Both the position numbers and the translations under genes were made by a program. From positions 1-37,497 of the forward strand of contig CAMOXI010000012.1 of the NCBI GenBank assembly GCA_946628965.1: a stretch of DNA of 37,497 nucleotides, in the 5' to 3' direction. Under the pieces are notes generated by a model. The model ran no database searches, was not told the DNA's origin, and saw nothing but the letters and a program-made list of their open reading frames with translations. The DNA is from an uncultured Clostridia bacterium. GTDB lineage: Bacteria; Bacillota; Clostridia; Oscillospirales; Oscillospiraceae. This document shows, in pieces, positions 24,350 through 31,576 of this stretch (the stretch's first letter is position 1; each line of letters begins with the position of its first letter).

Positions 24350-24379
24350 ACCATAGCCGCTTCGCATCTATGGTATAAT
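24346..24379 (+). promoter_or_regulatory. Inverted repeat overlapping the -10 of the YdcF-like gene
   Basis: ttataccata (24346-24355) and tatggtataa (24369-24378) are perfect complements 13 bases apart, and TATAAT (24374-24379) is the likely -10. This may be an operator or simply part of the adjoining repeat element. Confidence 0.5.
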
Positions 24380-24407
24380 AAAGTAAAAGAGCAGAGGAGG
24401 GGCGCGC

Positions 24408-25454
24408 GTGAAAGAGGAAAAAAGGAAACGGGGCAGGGGAGGATGGCTCCTGCTGCTCCTGCTGCTGATCCTGGGCGGCACGCTGCTGCTGCGCCTGCAT
24501 GCCTCCGCGCCTCCGTCCGGGAAACCGGACGCGCAGGCGAACGCGAACGAGCTGTCCGCGCCGGAAGTGACGCAGCCTCCCGCCGCGTCGCCCGAGCCGA
24601 CGCGCTCCCCGGAGGCAAGCGTACTGCCCGAGCCGCCTGAGACGAGCGCGCCCCCTGCCGCCGTGAGCGCTGCGGAGCCTACGCCGAACCCGGAGGTCAT
24701 CCATCCGATCCGTTACAACAAGCAGAGCTTCCAGCTTGTGACGGATATGGTCTATGCCTACCAGCACCAGACGGCGGATCACCTCGCGGTGATCGAAAGC
24801 GACGTCACGCAGCTCAAGGCGATTGACCCGGAGCTCGGCGCGGCCTGGGAGGAGATCATGCGCACCTGGGTCGAGGTCAATGGGGATCTGGAGATCAATT
24901 ATGAGCGCCTGCCGGACGATCTGCCGCAGGACGATTCGCTTGCCATCCTCGTGCTGGGCTTCCAGCTTGAGCCGGACGGCAGCATGGCGCCGGAGCTGAA
25001 GGGGCGCTGTGATCTGGCCCTGAAGGCGGCGGAACAATACCCCAACGCCTTTGTGATCGTGACGGGTGGCGGCACGGCGATGAAAAACCCGGACGTGACA
25101 GAGGCGGGCGTCATGGAGGCCTATCTGCTTGAGCAGGGGATCGCACCGGAGCGGATCATCCGCGAGGCCGCCTCCCGCACGACAGAGGAGAACGCGCAGC
25201 GCTGCCTGGCGATCCTTACGCGGGAGTATCCGCAGGTGCGGCAGCTCGCGCTCGTGACGAGCGATTATCATATCCCGCTCGGCACGCTGCTCTTCACCGA
25301 GGTGGCGCAGCTCTACGGTTGCGAGCACGGCGCGGTGCCCTTCCGCGTGACGGCGAATCTGGGCTTCCCCGCGGAGGGACTGCCGGATTACACCGACCCG
25401 AAGCGCCAGGAGCTGTATGTCTGGGCCGTGGCCGATCCGCAGATCACGTCATGA
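24408..25454 (+). CDS. YdcF/SanA-like DUF218 protein, membrane-anchored
   Basis: A 348-residue protein with one N-terminal membrane anchor (WLLLLLLLILGGTLLL, about 13-28) and a long Pro/Ala/Glu-rich linker (about 35-100), so the rest is outside the membrane. The DUF218 domain runs from about residue 178 (SLAILVLGFQLEPDG) through FVIVTGGGTAMKNPD, EAGVMEAYLLEQGI, IIREAASRTTEENAQ and LALVTSDYHIPLG, all family hallmarks. Relatives (SanA, ElyC, YdcF) are linked to envelope integrity and vancomycin permeability in enterobacteria. The start is GTG, preceded by GAGGAGG. The part at 100-175 is not recognised. Confidence 0.87.
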   Translation: MKEEKRKRGRGGWLLLLLLLILGGTLLLRLHASAPPSGKPDAQANANELSAPEVTQPPAASPEPTRSPEASVLPEPPETSAPPAAVSAAEPTPNPEVIHPIRYNKQSFQLVTDMVYAYQHQTADHLAVIESDVTQLKAIDPELGAAWEEIMRTWVEVNGDLEINYERLPDDLPQDDSLAILVLGFQLEPDGSMAPELKGRCDLALKAAEQYPNAFVIVTGGGTAMKNPDVTEAGVMEAYLLEQGIAPERIIREAASRTTEENAQRCLAILTREYPQVRQLALVTSDYHIPLGTLLFTEVAQLYGCEHGAVPFRVTANLGFPAEGLPDYTDPKRQELYVWAVADPQITS

Positions 25455-25498
25455 TCCCGCGAGACGCAGCCCTCGGGAATAAGAAGAGAAAGAGATAG

Positions 25499-25537
25499 CA
25501 GAAACTCGCCTCCGACAAGGCCGGAGGCGAGTTTCTG
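25499..25537 (+). terminator. Hairpin terminator after the YdcF-like gene
   Basis: A 16-bp stem: 25499-25514 pairs with 25522-25537 around the loop acaaggc, 44 bases past the stop. The T content after the stem is low. Confidence 0.65.
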
Positions 25538-25660
25538 TACGTATCGTAAATCTGTACAGGCTTCGCCGGAAAGCGGCAGCCCCGACTGCCGGCTTCGGCA
25601 GGCAGCCGCGCGGGATCGGCAAGGCAAGCGTGCATGCCCGAGCGGATCCGCACTTTTGTC

Positions 25661-25689
25661 TTGCCAGTTTGCCGCCGCTCGATTATACT
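25661..25689 (+). promoter_or_regulatory. Promoter of the glycerate operon
   Basis: TTGCCA (25661-25666), 17 bases, TATACT (25684-25689). Confidence 0.7.
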
Positions 25690-25747
25690 GTAAGAGTCTC
25701 CAACGCTGAATGCGCCGCCGCCGAGCGGGCAGAAAGGAAAGCATGCC

Positions 25748-26713
25748 ATGAAAATCGTCGTTCTTGACGGATATACCGAAAACCCCGGCGACCTGAGCTG
25801 GGACGCGCTGAAAGCCTTCGGCGAGCTCACCGTATACGACCGCGTCTCCTATGAGGAATCTCCCAAGATCGCCGAGGCGATCGGCGACGCGGAGATCGTC
25901 TTCACCAACAAGACCCCCATCTCCCGCGCCACGCTGGATGCCTGCCCGCAGATCCGCTATATCTCCGTGCTCGCCACCGGCTACAACGTGGTGGATATCG
26001 CCGCGGCAAAGGAGAAGGGCATCCCCGTCTCCAACGTGCCGACCTACGGCACGGCGGCCGTTGGCCAGTTCGCCATCGCCCTGCTGCTGGAGATCTGCCA
26101 CCACATCGCGCATCACAGCGAGGCCGTGCACACCGGGCGCTGGGAGGCGAATCCCGACTGGTGCTTCTGGGACTACCCGCTCATCGAGCTGGCAGGGAAG
26201 ACCATGGGCATCATAGGCTTCGGCAAGATCGGCCAGACCACCGGCCGCATCGCCAAGGCCCTGGGCATGACGGTGCTGGCCTCCGGCAGCCGCCCCACCG
26301 AGAGCGGCCTGGCCATCGCGGAGTATGTGGAGCGGGATGAGCTCTTCGCCCGCTCGGACGTCATCTGCCTGCACTGCCCGGCCTTCCCCAGCACGGTCAA
26401 CATGATCAACCGGGACACGATCGCCAGGATGAAGGACGGTGTGATCCTGATCAACAACAGCCGCGGCCAGCTCGTCGTGGAGCAGGATCTGGCCGACGCC
26501 CTTAACTCCGGCAAGGTCGCGGCTGCCGGTCTGGACGTGGTCTCCACTGAGCCCATCCGCGGAGACAATCCGCTGCTCAAGGCCAAAAACTGCTTCATTA
26601 CCCCGCACATCTCCTGGGCGCCCAAGGAGGCGCGGGAGCGCATTCTGGCGTGTTCCGCAGAGAATCTGCGCAGCTTCCTCGCGGGAGAGCCGCAGAATGT
26701 TGTGAACGCCTGA
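25748..26713 (+). CDS. D-2-hydroxyacid dehydrogenase (hydroxypyruvate reductase / glycerate dehydrogenase)
   Basis: A 321-residue NAD(P)-dependent D-isomer-specific 2-hydroxyacid dehydrogenase. The Rossmann motif GIIGFGKIGQTTG begins at about residue 154. The catalytic triad is Arg239 (NNSRGQLV), Glu268 (STEP) and His287 (ITPHISWAP). The H-x-S/A-W-A ending and the neighbouring glycerate kinase point to hydroxypyruvate/D-glycerate. The reaction interconverts D-glycerate and hydroxypyruvate. GAAAGGAAAG precedes the ATG, and the kinase gene starts 15 bases after the stop, making a two-gene operon. D-lactate dehydrogenase-like activity is the main alternative. Confidence 0.9.
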   Translation: MKIVVLDGYTENPGDLSWDALKAFGELTVYDRVSYEESPKIAEAIGDAEIVFTNKTPISRATLDACPQIRYISVLATGYNVVDIAAAKEKGIPVSNVPTYGTAAVGQFAIALLLEICHHIAHHSEAVHTGRWEANPDWCFWDYPLIELAGKTMGIIGFGKIGQTTGRIAKALGMTVLASGSRPTESGLAIAEYVERDELFARSDVICLHCPAFPSTVNMINRDTIARMKDGVILINNSRGQLVVEQDLADALNSGKVAAAGLDVVSTEPIRGDNPLLKAKNCFITPHISWAPKEARERILACSAENLRSFLAGEPQNVVNA

Positions 26714-26728
26714 GAGGGGAGAAGCATC

Positions 26729-27961
26729 ATGTCATTGCGCTCTGACGCCGAACAGATCTATCGCGGCGCCCTGCAGGACGCCCTGCCGGATGAGGCCGTC
26801 CGCCGCGCGCTTTCGCAGATCGATTTCGGCGGGAAAAGCGTCCATCTGGTCGCCATCGGCAAGGCCGCCTGGCAGATGGCTGCCGCTGCCCATGCCGCGC
26901 TCCCCGGCGCCGTCGCGGACGGCGTTGTGATCACCAAGTATGAGCACGCCAAAGGCCCCATAGGCGAGCTGCGGATCTTTGAGGCCGGGCACCCTGTGCC
27001 CGACCGCAATTCCTACGCCGCCACCGGCGAGGTAATCAAGCTGGTCTCTGCACTTACGGAGCGGGACGCGGTGCTTTTTCTGGTCTCCGGCGGAGGCTCC
27101 GCGCTCTTCGAGCGCCCGCTGATCGGCGAGGAGGAGTTTGAGGATATCACGCGCCAGCTGCTCGCAAGCGGCGCGGACATCACGGAGATGAACGTGATCC
27201 GCAAGCGGCTTTCCGCCGTCAAGGGAGGGAAGTTCGCGCAGCTCTGCGCCCCGGCGCGGGTCTATGCGGTGATCCTCTCGGACGTGCTGGGCGATCCGCT
27301 GGACGCCATCGCCTCCGGCCCCGCCTATCCGGACAGCAGCACACGCGAGGACGCGCTGCGCATCGCGCGGCAATATGAGCTCAGGCTCTCTCCCGCGGCG
27401 CTCGCCTGTCTCGAAGAGGAGACCCCGAAGACGCTCGACAATGTGGAGAGCATCGTGACGGGCAGCGTGCGGCAGCTCTGCACTTCCGCGGAGCGGATCT
27501 GCCGGGAGTTGGGCTATCGCCCGATCCTGCTGACGGATCGGCTATCCTGCACCGCGCGCGACGCCGGCGTTTTCCTCGCGAACATCGCGCGCAGTCACGC
27601 CGGGGACGGCGAAAAGCTCGCCTATATCGCGGGCGGCGAGACTGTTGTGCGCCTCACGGGCCATGGCCTCGGCGGGCGGAACCAGGAGCTTGCGCTTGCC
27701 GCTGCAGACGGTATCCGGGGTCTGGAGAAGGTCTGTGTGTTCTCCGTCGGCTCCGACGGGACGGACGGCCCGACGGACGCGGCGGGCGGATACGTAGACG
27801 GCGGCAGCGCCCAGGCTTTGGAGGCCGAGGGCATCGAACTTGCTGCCGTTCTGCAGGACAACGACTCCTATCACGCGCTGGAGGCCATCGGCGGCCTCAT
27901 CGTCACCGGCCCCACCGGCACCAACGTCAACGACCTCTGCTGCGTCCTCGTCGGAGGATAA
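26729..27961 (+). CDS. Glycerate 2-kinase (MOFRL family)
   Basis: A 410-residue kinase of the DUF4147/MOFRL type, which phosphorylates D-glycerate to 2-phosphoglycerate. Key blocks are VHLVAIGKAAWQMA (about 32-45), FLVSGGGSALFERP (about 117-130), EMNVIRKRLSAVKGGKFA (about 155-172), VILSDVLGDPLDAIASGP (about 181-198), and in the C-terminal MOFRL domain GGRNQELALAAA and VFSVGSDGTDGPTDAAGG. The AGAGGGGAGAAG stretch precedes the ATG. With the dehydrogenase upstream it would feed hydroxypyruvate or glycerate into lower glycolysis. Confidence 0.94.
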   Translation: MSLRSDAEQIYRGALQDALPDEAVRRALSQIDFGGKSVHLVAIGKAAWQMAAAAHAALPGAVADGVVITKYEHAKGPIGELRIFEAGHPVPDRNSYAATGEVIKLVSALTERDAVLFLVSGGGSALFERPLIGEEEFEDITRQLLASGADITEMNVIRKRLSAVKGGKFAQLCAPARVYAVILSDVLGDPLDAIASGPAYPDSSTREDALRIARQYELRLSPAALACLEEETPKTLDNVESIVTGSVRQLCTSAERICRELGYRPILLTDRLSCTARDAGVFLANIARSHAGDGEKLAYIAGGETVVRLTGHGLGGRNQELALAAADGIRGLEKVCVFSVGSDGTDGPTDAAGGYVDGGSAQALEAEGIELAAVLQDNDSYHALEAIGGLIVTGPTGTNVNDLCCVLVGG

Positions 27962-27973
27962 AACGGATAAGAG

Positions 27974-28014
27974 AAAGCGGCAGCTGCGATCAAAGATCAC
28001 AGCTGCCGCTTTTT
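27974..28014 (+). terminator. Terminator of the glycerate operon
   Basis: aaagcggcagctg(c)gatc, loop aaa, gatc(a)cagctgccgctttttcc: long stem with T run. Confidence 0.88.
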
Positions 28015-28106
28015 CCTGCTTTTCCTGCTTGAAGACACGGCTGTTTCCCGGATAAGAACACGCGCTTGCGCGGGCGGCTTTCCTTCGCACCGGGAGAGAC
28101 CTGCGC

Positions 28107-28520
28107 TCACAGACGCTTTATCAGCGTCAGGACATTCTGCCCGTCCCGAAACTCGTAACGCAGGTCGTCCATGGACTTCCTGGTCATGAAGATGCCGAGA
28201 CCGCCGATCTCCCGTTCCTCCGCGGGGAGCGAAACGTCCGGGTCTGTTCTGTCCAGCGGGTTGAAGGGAATGCCGCTGTCAAGAAAGGTCAGCGTCACCG
28301 TGGGCGGCTCCTCCTGCAGCTCAAGGCGGAGGGTGGCTGTGCCCGTCTCCGGCGCGTAGGCATAGTTCGCGATATTGACATAGATCTCCTCCGCCGCGAC
28401 GGCGATCTGCATCTGCGCCTTGAGCGGGCAGTCCGCTTCCTCCAGGTGCTCCTCGAGAAAAGCATTGACAAGCCTGAGATTGTCGAGCGTAGCGTCTACG
28501 GTCAATTCATACGTTTTCAT
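28107..28520 (-). CDS. RsbW/SpoIIAB-like anti-sigma factor serine kinase
   Basis: A 137-residue GHKL ATPase. It has the N box AVAAEEIYVNIANYAY (about 49-64), the G1 box TFLDSGIPFNP (about 88-98) and the G2 box GGLGIFMTRKSMD (about 113-125). Such proteins bind a sigma factor or other partner and phosphorylate a STAS-domain antagonist on Ser. The ATG at 28520 is chosen; the open frame to 28622 lacks a start signal and lies in the end of the preceding gene. It follows the STAS-kinase gene by 13 bases, so the two are an operon. No sigma factor gene is present in the window. Confidence 0.9.
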   Translation of the reverse strand: MKTYELTVDATLDNLRLVNAFLEEHLEEADCPLKAQMQIAVAAEEIYVNIANYAYAPETGTATLRLELQEEPPTVTLTFLDSGIPFNPLDRTDPDVSLPAEEREIGGLGIFMTRKSMDDLRYEFRDGQNVLTLIKRL

Positions 28521-28533
28521 GGCAGTATTATTC

Positions 28534-29718
28534 TCAAAAGAGAAGCGTTTCCGTCTTGTCAAGAAGTTCCAGCAGCTCCTTTGTCCACAGCGCGATCTCC
28601 GCGCGGCCCTTTTCGCTTTCAAGTCCCTTACGGCGGATGGAGCGGCGGATCATGCGCGTATAGCCGACAATGCGCGCCTTGTCGGCCACCTCGCGGATCC
28701 TGGCCGGGTCGTCCGTCTCCAGATAGGCCGCCAGCACTTTGTTCCAGAAGGTACGGCCCGTTTCATAATCAAAGCCTTGGAAGGACAGAATGACGCTGTG
28801 GTCGTACTCGGAATAGCCGATAAAGGAGTTGTAAATGCTCGCCAGCTCAAAAACCGGATGACCGACGGCCAGCGTGTCCATGTCGATCAGCAGCACCTCG
28901 TCGTTCTGCAGCTCGAGGTTCTTGGTGTGATAGTCCCCATGGAGCATGTGGTCGTCATGGGGAACCGCCTCGACAAGAGCGGCCAGCTTTTCCCAGGCCT
29001 CCTTCGGCAGATGATCCTGCATGAAATCCACCCAGCCGAGGACGGTCTGGCGCATATCCGGCAGCTTGCCCTCCGGCACCACGGTGCTGTGGATGATCTT
29101 GAGCATCTTCACGTATTCCTGCACGCACCAGTCCAGCTTTTCCGGCTCTGAGGCGATGATCTTGGAGAAGGAGCGGGCGTTAAGAAGCTCAAACACGGAA
29201 CCGTAGCTGTTGCCCACGCGCACCACGTCGTAAGAGATCGCGGTGGGGACGCCGAGGATCAGCGCAAGCTTTGCAACCTCGCGCTCATGCTGGATATCCG
29301 CCAGCGCGTCGGCATTGTTATAGACCTTTACAACGTTGTCTTGGTCGATGCGGTAGATGGTGCCGTTCGCGCCGCGTCCGATCTCCTCGCAGCCCTCGAT
29401 GGATACGACCCGATATGCCTTTTCCACGTCCATCATCTGGGTAAAGCCGGTCATGTCCAGGATTTCGTATACCTCGCTGCCGACATTGATCAGGCGCAGC
29501 GTGGGATTGATTTTCCGCAGATGCAGCAGCACGCGCAGCCCCGCGCTGGAGATGTAGCTCAGCTGCTCCAGATCCAGCACGATCTGCCTGTCCGCAGCGT
29601 CCGCGGCCAGCTTCATGATCGCTTCCTCCACCTCGCGCGCATTCACGGAGTCGATGCGCCCGGACAGGGCGATCTTCAGCTGATCGGCAGTCAGGATGCC
29701 ATTGACAACTTCGTTCAT
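28534..29718 (-). CDS. STAS domain fused to APH-like kinase
   Basis: A 394-residue fusion. Residues 1-100 are a STAS domain (anti-sigma-factor antagonist type), with the phosphorylatable serine region YISSAGLRVLL at about 55-65. Residues 107-394 are an aminoglycoside-phosphotransferase/choline-kinase-like fold: glycine-rich loop EIGRGANGTIYRI (112-124), Lys131 in VVKVY, the catalytic loop HGDYHTKN (260-267) and metal-binding LIDMD (277-281). All kinase motifs look intact. I believe it corresponds to a described STAS-phosphotransferase family (TIGR02172-like, from memory). GGGAGAA precedes the ATG at 29718. It is encoded with an anti-sigma kinase and divergent from a PP2C phosphatase, so the STAS part is probably switched by both and controls the attached kinase. 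The kinase substrate is unknown. Confidence 0.88.
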   Translation of the reverse strand: MNEVVNGILTADQLKIALSGRIDSVNAREVEEAIMKLAADAADRQIVLDLEQLSYISSAGLRVLLHLRKINPTLRLINVGSEVYEILDMTGFTQMMDVEKAYRVVSIEGCEEIGRGANGTIYRIDQDNVVKVYNNADALADIQHEREVAKLALILGVPTAISYDVVRVGNSYGSVFELLNARSFSKIIASEPEKLDWCVQEYVKMLKIIHSTVVPEGKLPDMRQTVLGWVDFMQDHLPKEAWEKLAALVEAVPHDDHMLHGDYHTKNLELQNDEVLLIDMDTLAVGHPVFELASIYNSFIGYSEYDHSVILSFQGFDYETGRTFWNKVLAAYLETDDPARIREVADKARIVGYTRMIRRSIRRKGLESEKGRAEIALWTKELLELLDKTETLLF

Positions 29719-29767
29719 AGTATGTTCTCCCTTCCTGAAATATCCTGTACTCTCACATTTGCTGCAA

Positions 29768-29908
29768 TCAGTCGATGCCGGCGAGCGCACGGACGATGCT
29801 GCTCAGCGCCTCCCAGGACCGCTGAGCCGTGCCCTCCGCGAGCAGCTCGTCCATAAGCTCCGCAGCCATTACTCGTTTTGCAAGCCGTTTCTGTTTCAAA
29901 TTGCGCAT
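29768..29908 (-). CDS. Possible 46-residue small protein upstream of the STAS kinase
   Basis: An open frame beginning MRNLKQKRLAKRVMAAELMD, very basic at first and then an amphipathic helical segment (ELLAEGTAQRSWEALSSIVR). It lies between the promoter and the STAS-kinase gene on the same strand, with a plausible coding pattern. No clear ribosome binding site precedes the ATG at 29908 or the one at 29869, and the frame stays open upstream to about 29990. It could be a leader protein or the decayed end of an older gene. Confidence 0.4.
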   Translation of the reverse strand: MRNLKQKRLAKRVMAAELMDELLAEGTAQRSWEALSSIVRALAGID

Positions 29909-29998
29909 TCTGTTCAGCGCACAGGCCGACTGAGATGGAATGTATAGAATTTCTGCGCTTTCCTCCGCGCCTTGGCCGCGCAGGGAAGTATTTATTTC

Positions 29999-30027
29999 AG
30001 TATATCACAAAGCTTAGTCTCCAACAA
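29999..30027 (-). promoter_or_regulatory. Promoter of the STAS-kinase / anti-sigma operon
   Basis: On the minus strand TTGTTG (30027-30022), 17 bases, TGA-TATACT (30007-29999), an extended -10. It leaves a leader of about 270 bases before the STAS-kinase gene. Confidence 0.55.
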
Positions 30028-30115
30028 CTGTTTTTGAACCGTTTTCGCAAACTTCGTCCAAGCAGATCCGAATCCGTATTTGGCCGTGCGCTCCTTGACT
30101 TTTTAAGAAAAGGGC

Positions 30116-30144
30116 TTTCCGGATCGGCAAAACGATGATATAAT
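30116..30144 (+). promoter_or_regulatory. Promoter of the PP2C-PTS operon
   Basis: TTTCCG (30116-30121), 17 bases, TGA-TATAAT (30136-30144), an extended -10 facing away from the STAS-kinase promoter. About 120 bases of leader follow. Confidence 0.65.
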
Positions 30145-30271
30145 AAACCAATACGAAAATTTGTAATCGCTTTTCATTTCGCTTTCCTTTTTTGACAAGC
30201 AGCAGGGATGATGAGTAAACGGAAGCTGTTCCCCGGCTGGGGCGGAACATGCGGAATATAAGGAGACAATC

Positions 30272-31537
30272 ATGGAAAAGCTCAGGAAACTTTTCTCCGG
30301 CGGCATTCGGATGAAGATCTTCAGCATGCTGCTGATTACGATCCTTCTGATTATCGCGGCTTACACGGCGATCCTCTTCTACCAGTCGAACAAGGTGGAG
30401 CAGCTTGTCGAGGACAGCTATGAGCTGCAGCAGCAGCTCTTCGCGGAGAGCGGCCTGGAGGACCACTCCGAGCGCGTTTGGAGCGAATCGGTAGAGGTTT
30501 TCCGGCGGGGGATGTTCCACGCCCGGAATATCCTGATCCTTCTGGTGGCCCTGATCGTGGTGACAGGGCTTGCGTCCGCCTTTTCCATTTCAAGCCAGAT
30601 CACCGATCCCCTGAACATGATCACCAAGCGCGTGGCGTCTCTGGGCGTCCGCAACAGGCGCTTCGAGATGGAGGACGCCTACAGAACCGGGGATGAGATC
30701 GAGGTTCTGGCGGAGTCCTTTGCCAAGCAGTCCGCAAGAACTGAACTGTATATTGACCAGGTCAAAAGAGTCACCGCGGAAAAGGAACGGATCGGCACGG
30801 AGCTCGAAATGGCCAGCAGGATCCAGAGCAGCCAGCTGCCCCGCCTGTTTCCGCCCTTCCCGAACCGGAAGGAGTTCGGCCTGTTTGCCAGCATGACGCC
30901 GGCAAAGGAGGTCGGCGGAGACTTCTATGATTTCTTCATGATCGACGACGACCATATTGCCTTCGTCATAGCGGACGTGTCCGGAAAGGGCGTGCCCGCG
31001 TCGCTGGTGATGATGGTCTCCCGCGTTCTGATCAAATCCAGCCTGCAGAACGGCAAGAACCCGGCGGAGGCCCTCGAGAGTGTGAATAACCAGCTCTGCG
31101 AGGGCAACGATGAGGGCTATTTCATCACCGTGTGGCTCGCCGTGTTCGAGATCTCGACGGGAAAAGGCGTGGCGGCCAACGCCGGACACGAGCATCCGGT
31201 GCTGCGCAGGGCAGGGGGCGGCTATGAGCTGCAGGTCTACAGACATTCCATGCCCGTCGGCAGTATGAAGGGTATCCCGTTCAGACAGCATGACTTCCTG
31301 CTGAACCCGGGCGACAGCTTTTTCGTGTACACGGACGGCGTCGCGGAGGCGACGAACGAGCAGAAAGAGATGTTCGGAACCAAGCGCATGCTGGATGCGC
31401 TGAACAAGGACCCGGACGCGCCGCCGGAGCAGATCCTTCCGAACGTTAAATCTGAGATCGACCGCTTTGTGGATGGCGCGGAGCAGTTTGACGATATCAC
31501 GATGCTCTGCTTCCGCTATAACGGGCCTTGCGCTTGA
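30272..31537 (+). CDS. SpoIIE/RsbU-type PP2C phosphatase with HAMP domain
   Basis: A 421-residue membrane protein. TM1 about 15-35, a short extracellular segment (about 36-84), TM2 about 85-106, then a HAMP linker (ISSQITDPLNMITKRVASLG) and a coiled linker (VKRVTAEKERIGTELEMASRIQSSQLP) leading to the SpoIIE PP2C domain. Metal-binding motifs are present: EVGGDFYDFF (about 212-221), IADVSGKGVPASLVMM (about 231-246), NAGHEHP, FFVYTDGVAEATN (about 350-362) and FDDITMLCF near the end. Such enzymes dephosphorylate STAS-domain proteins, here most likely the divergent STAS-kinase fusion. AAGGAG precedes the ATG. The PTS-like gene follows 39 bases downstream. Confidence 0.93.
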   Translation: MEKLRKLFSGGIRMKIFSMLLITILLIIAAYTAILFYQSNKVEQLVEDSYELQQQLFAESGLEDHSERVWSESVEVFRRGMFHARNILILLVALIVVTGLASAFSISSQITDPLNMITKRVASLGVRNRRFEMEDAYRTGDEIEVLAESFAKQSARTELYIDQVKRVTAEKERIGTELEMASRIQSSQLPRLFPPFPNRKEFGLFASMTPAKEVGGDFYDFFMIDDDHIAFVIADVSGKGVPASLVMMVSRVLIKSSLQNGKNPAEALESVNNQLCEGNDEGYFITVWLAVFEISTGKGVAANAGHEHPVLRRAGGGYELQVYRHSMPVGSMKGIPFRQHDFLLNPGDSFFVYTDGVAEATNEQKEMFGTKRMLDALNKDPDAPPEQILPNVKSEIDRFVDGAEQFDDITMLCFRYNGPCA

Positions 31538-31576
31538 GCAGACCGGAGCGTTATCTGGCTATAGGAGAATGAAGCA

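Noticed and set aside
24144-25328. 394-codon minus-strand frame opposite the YdcF-like gene
   Set aside because: It is Arg/Leu/His-rich without motifs and runs through the hairpin repeat and the promoter region.
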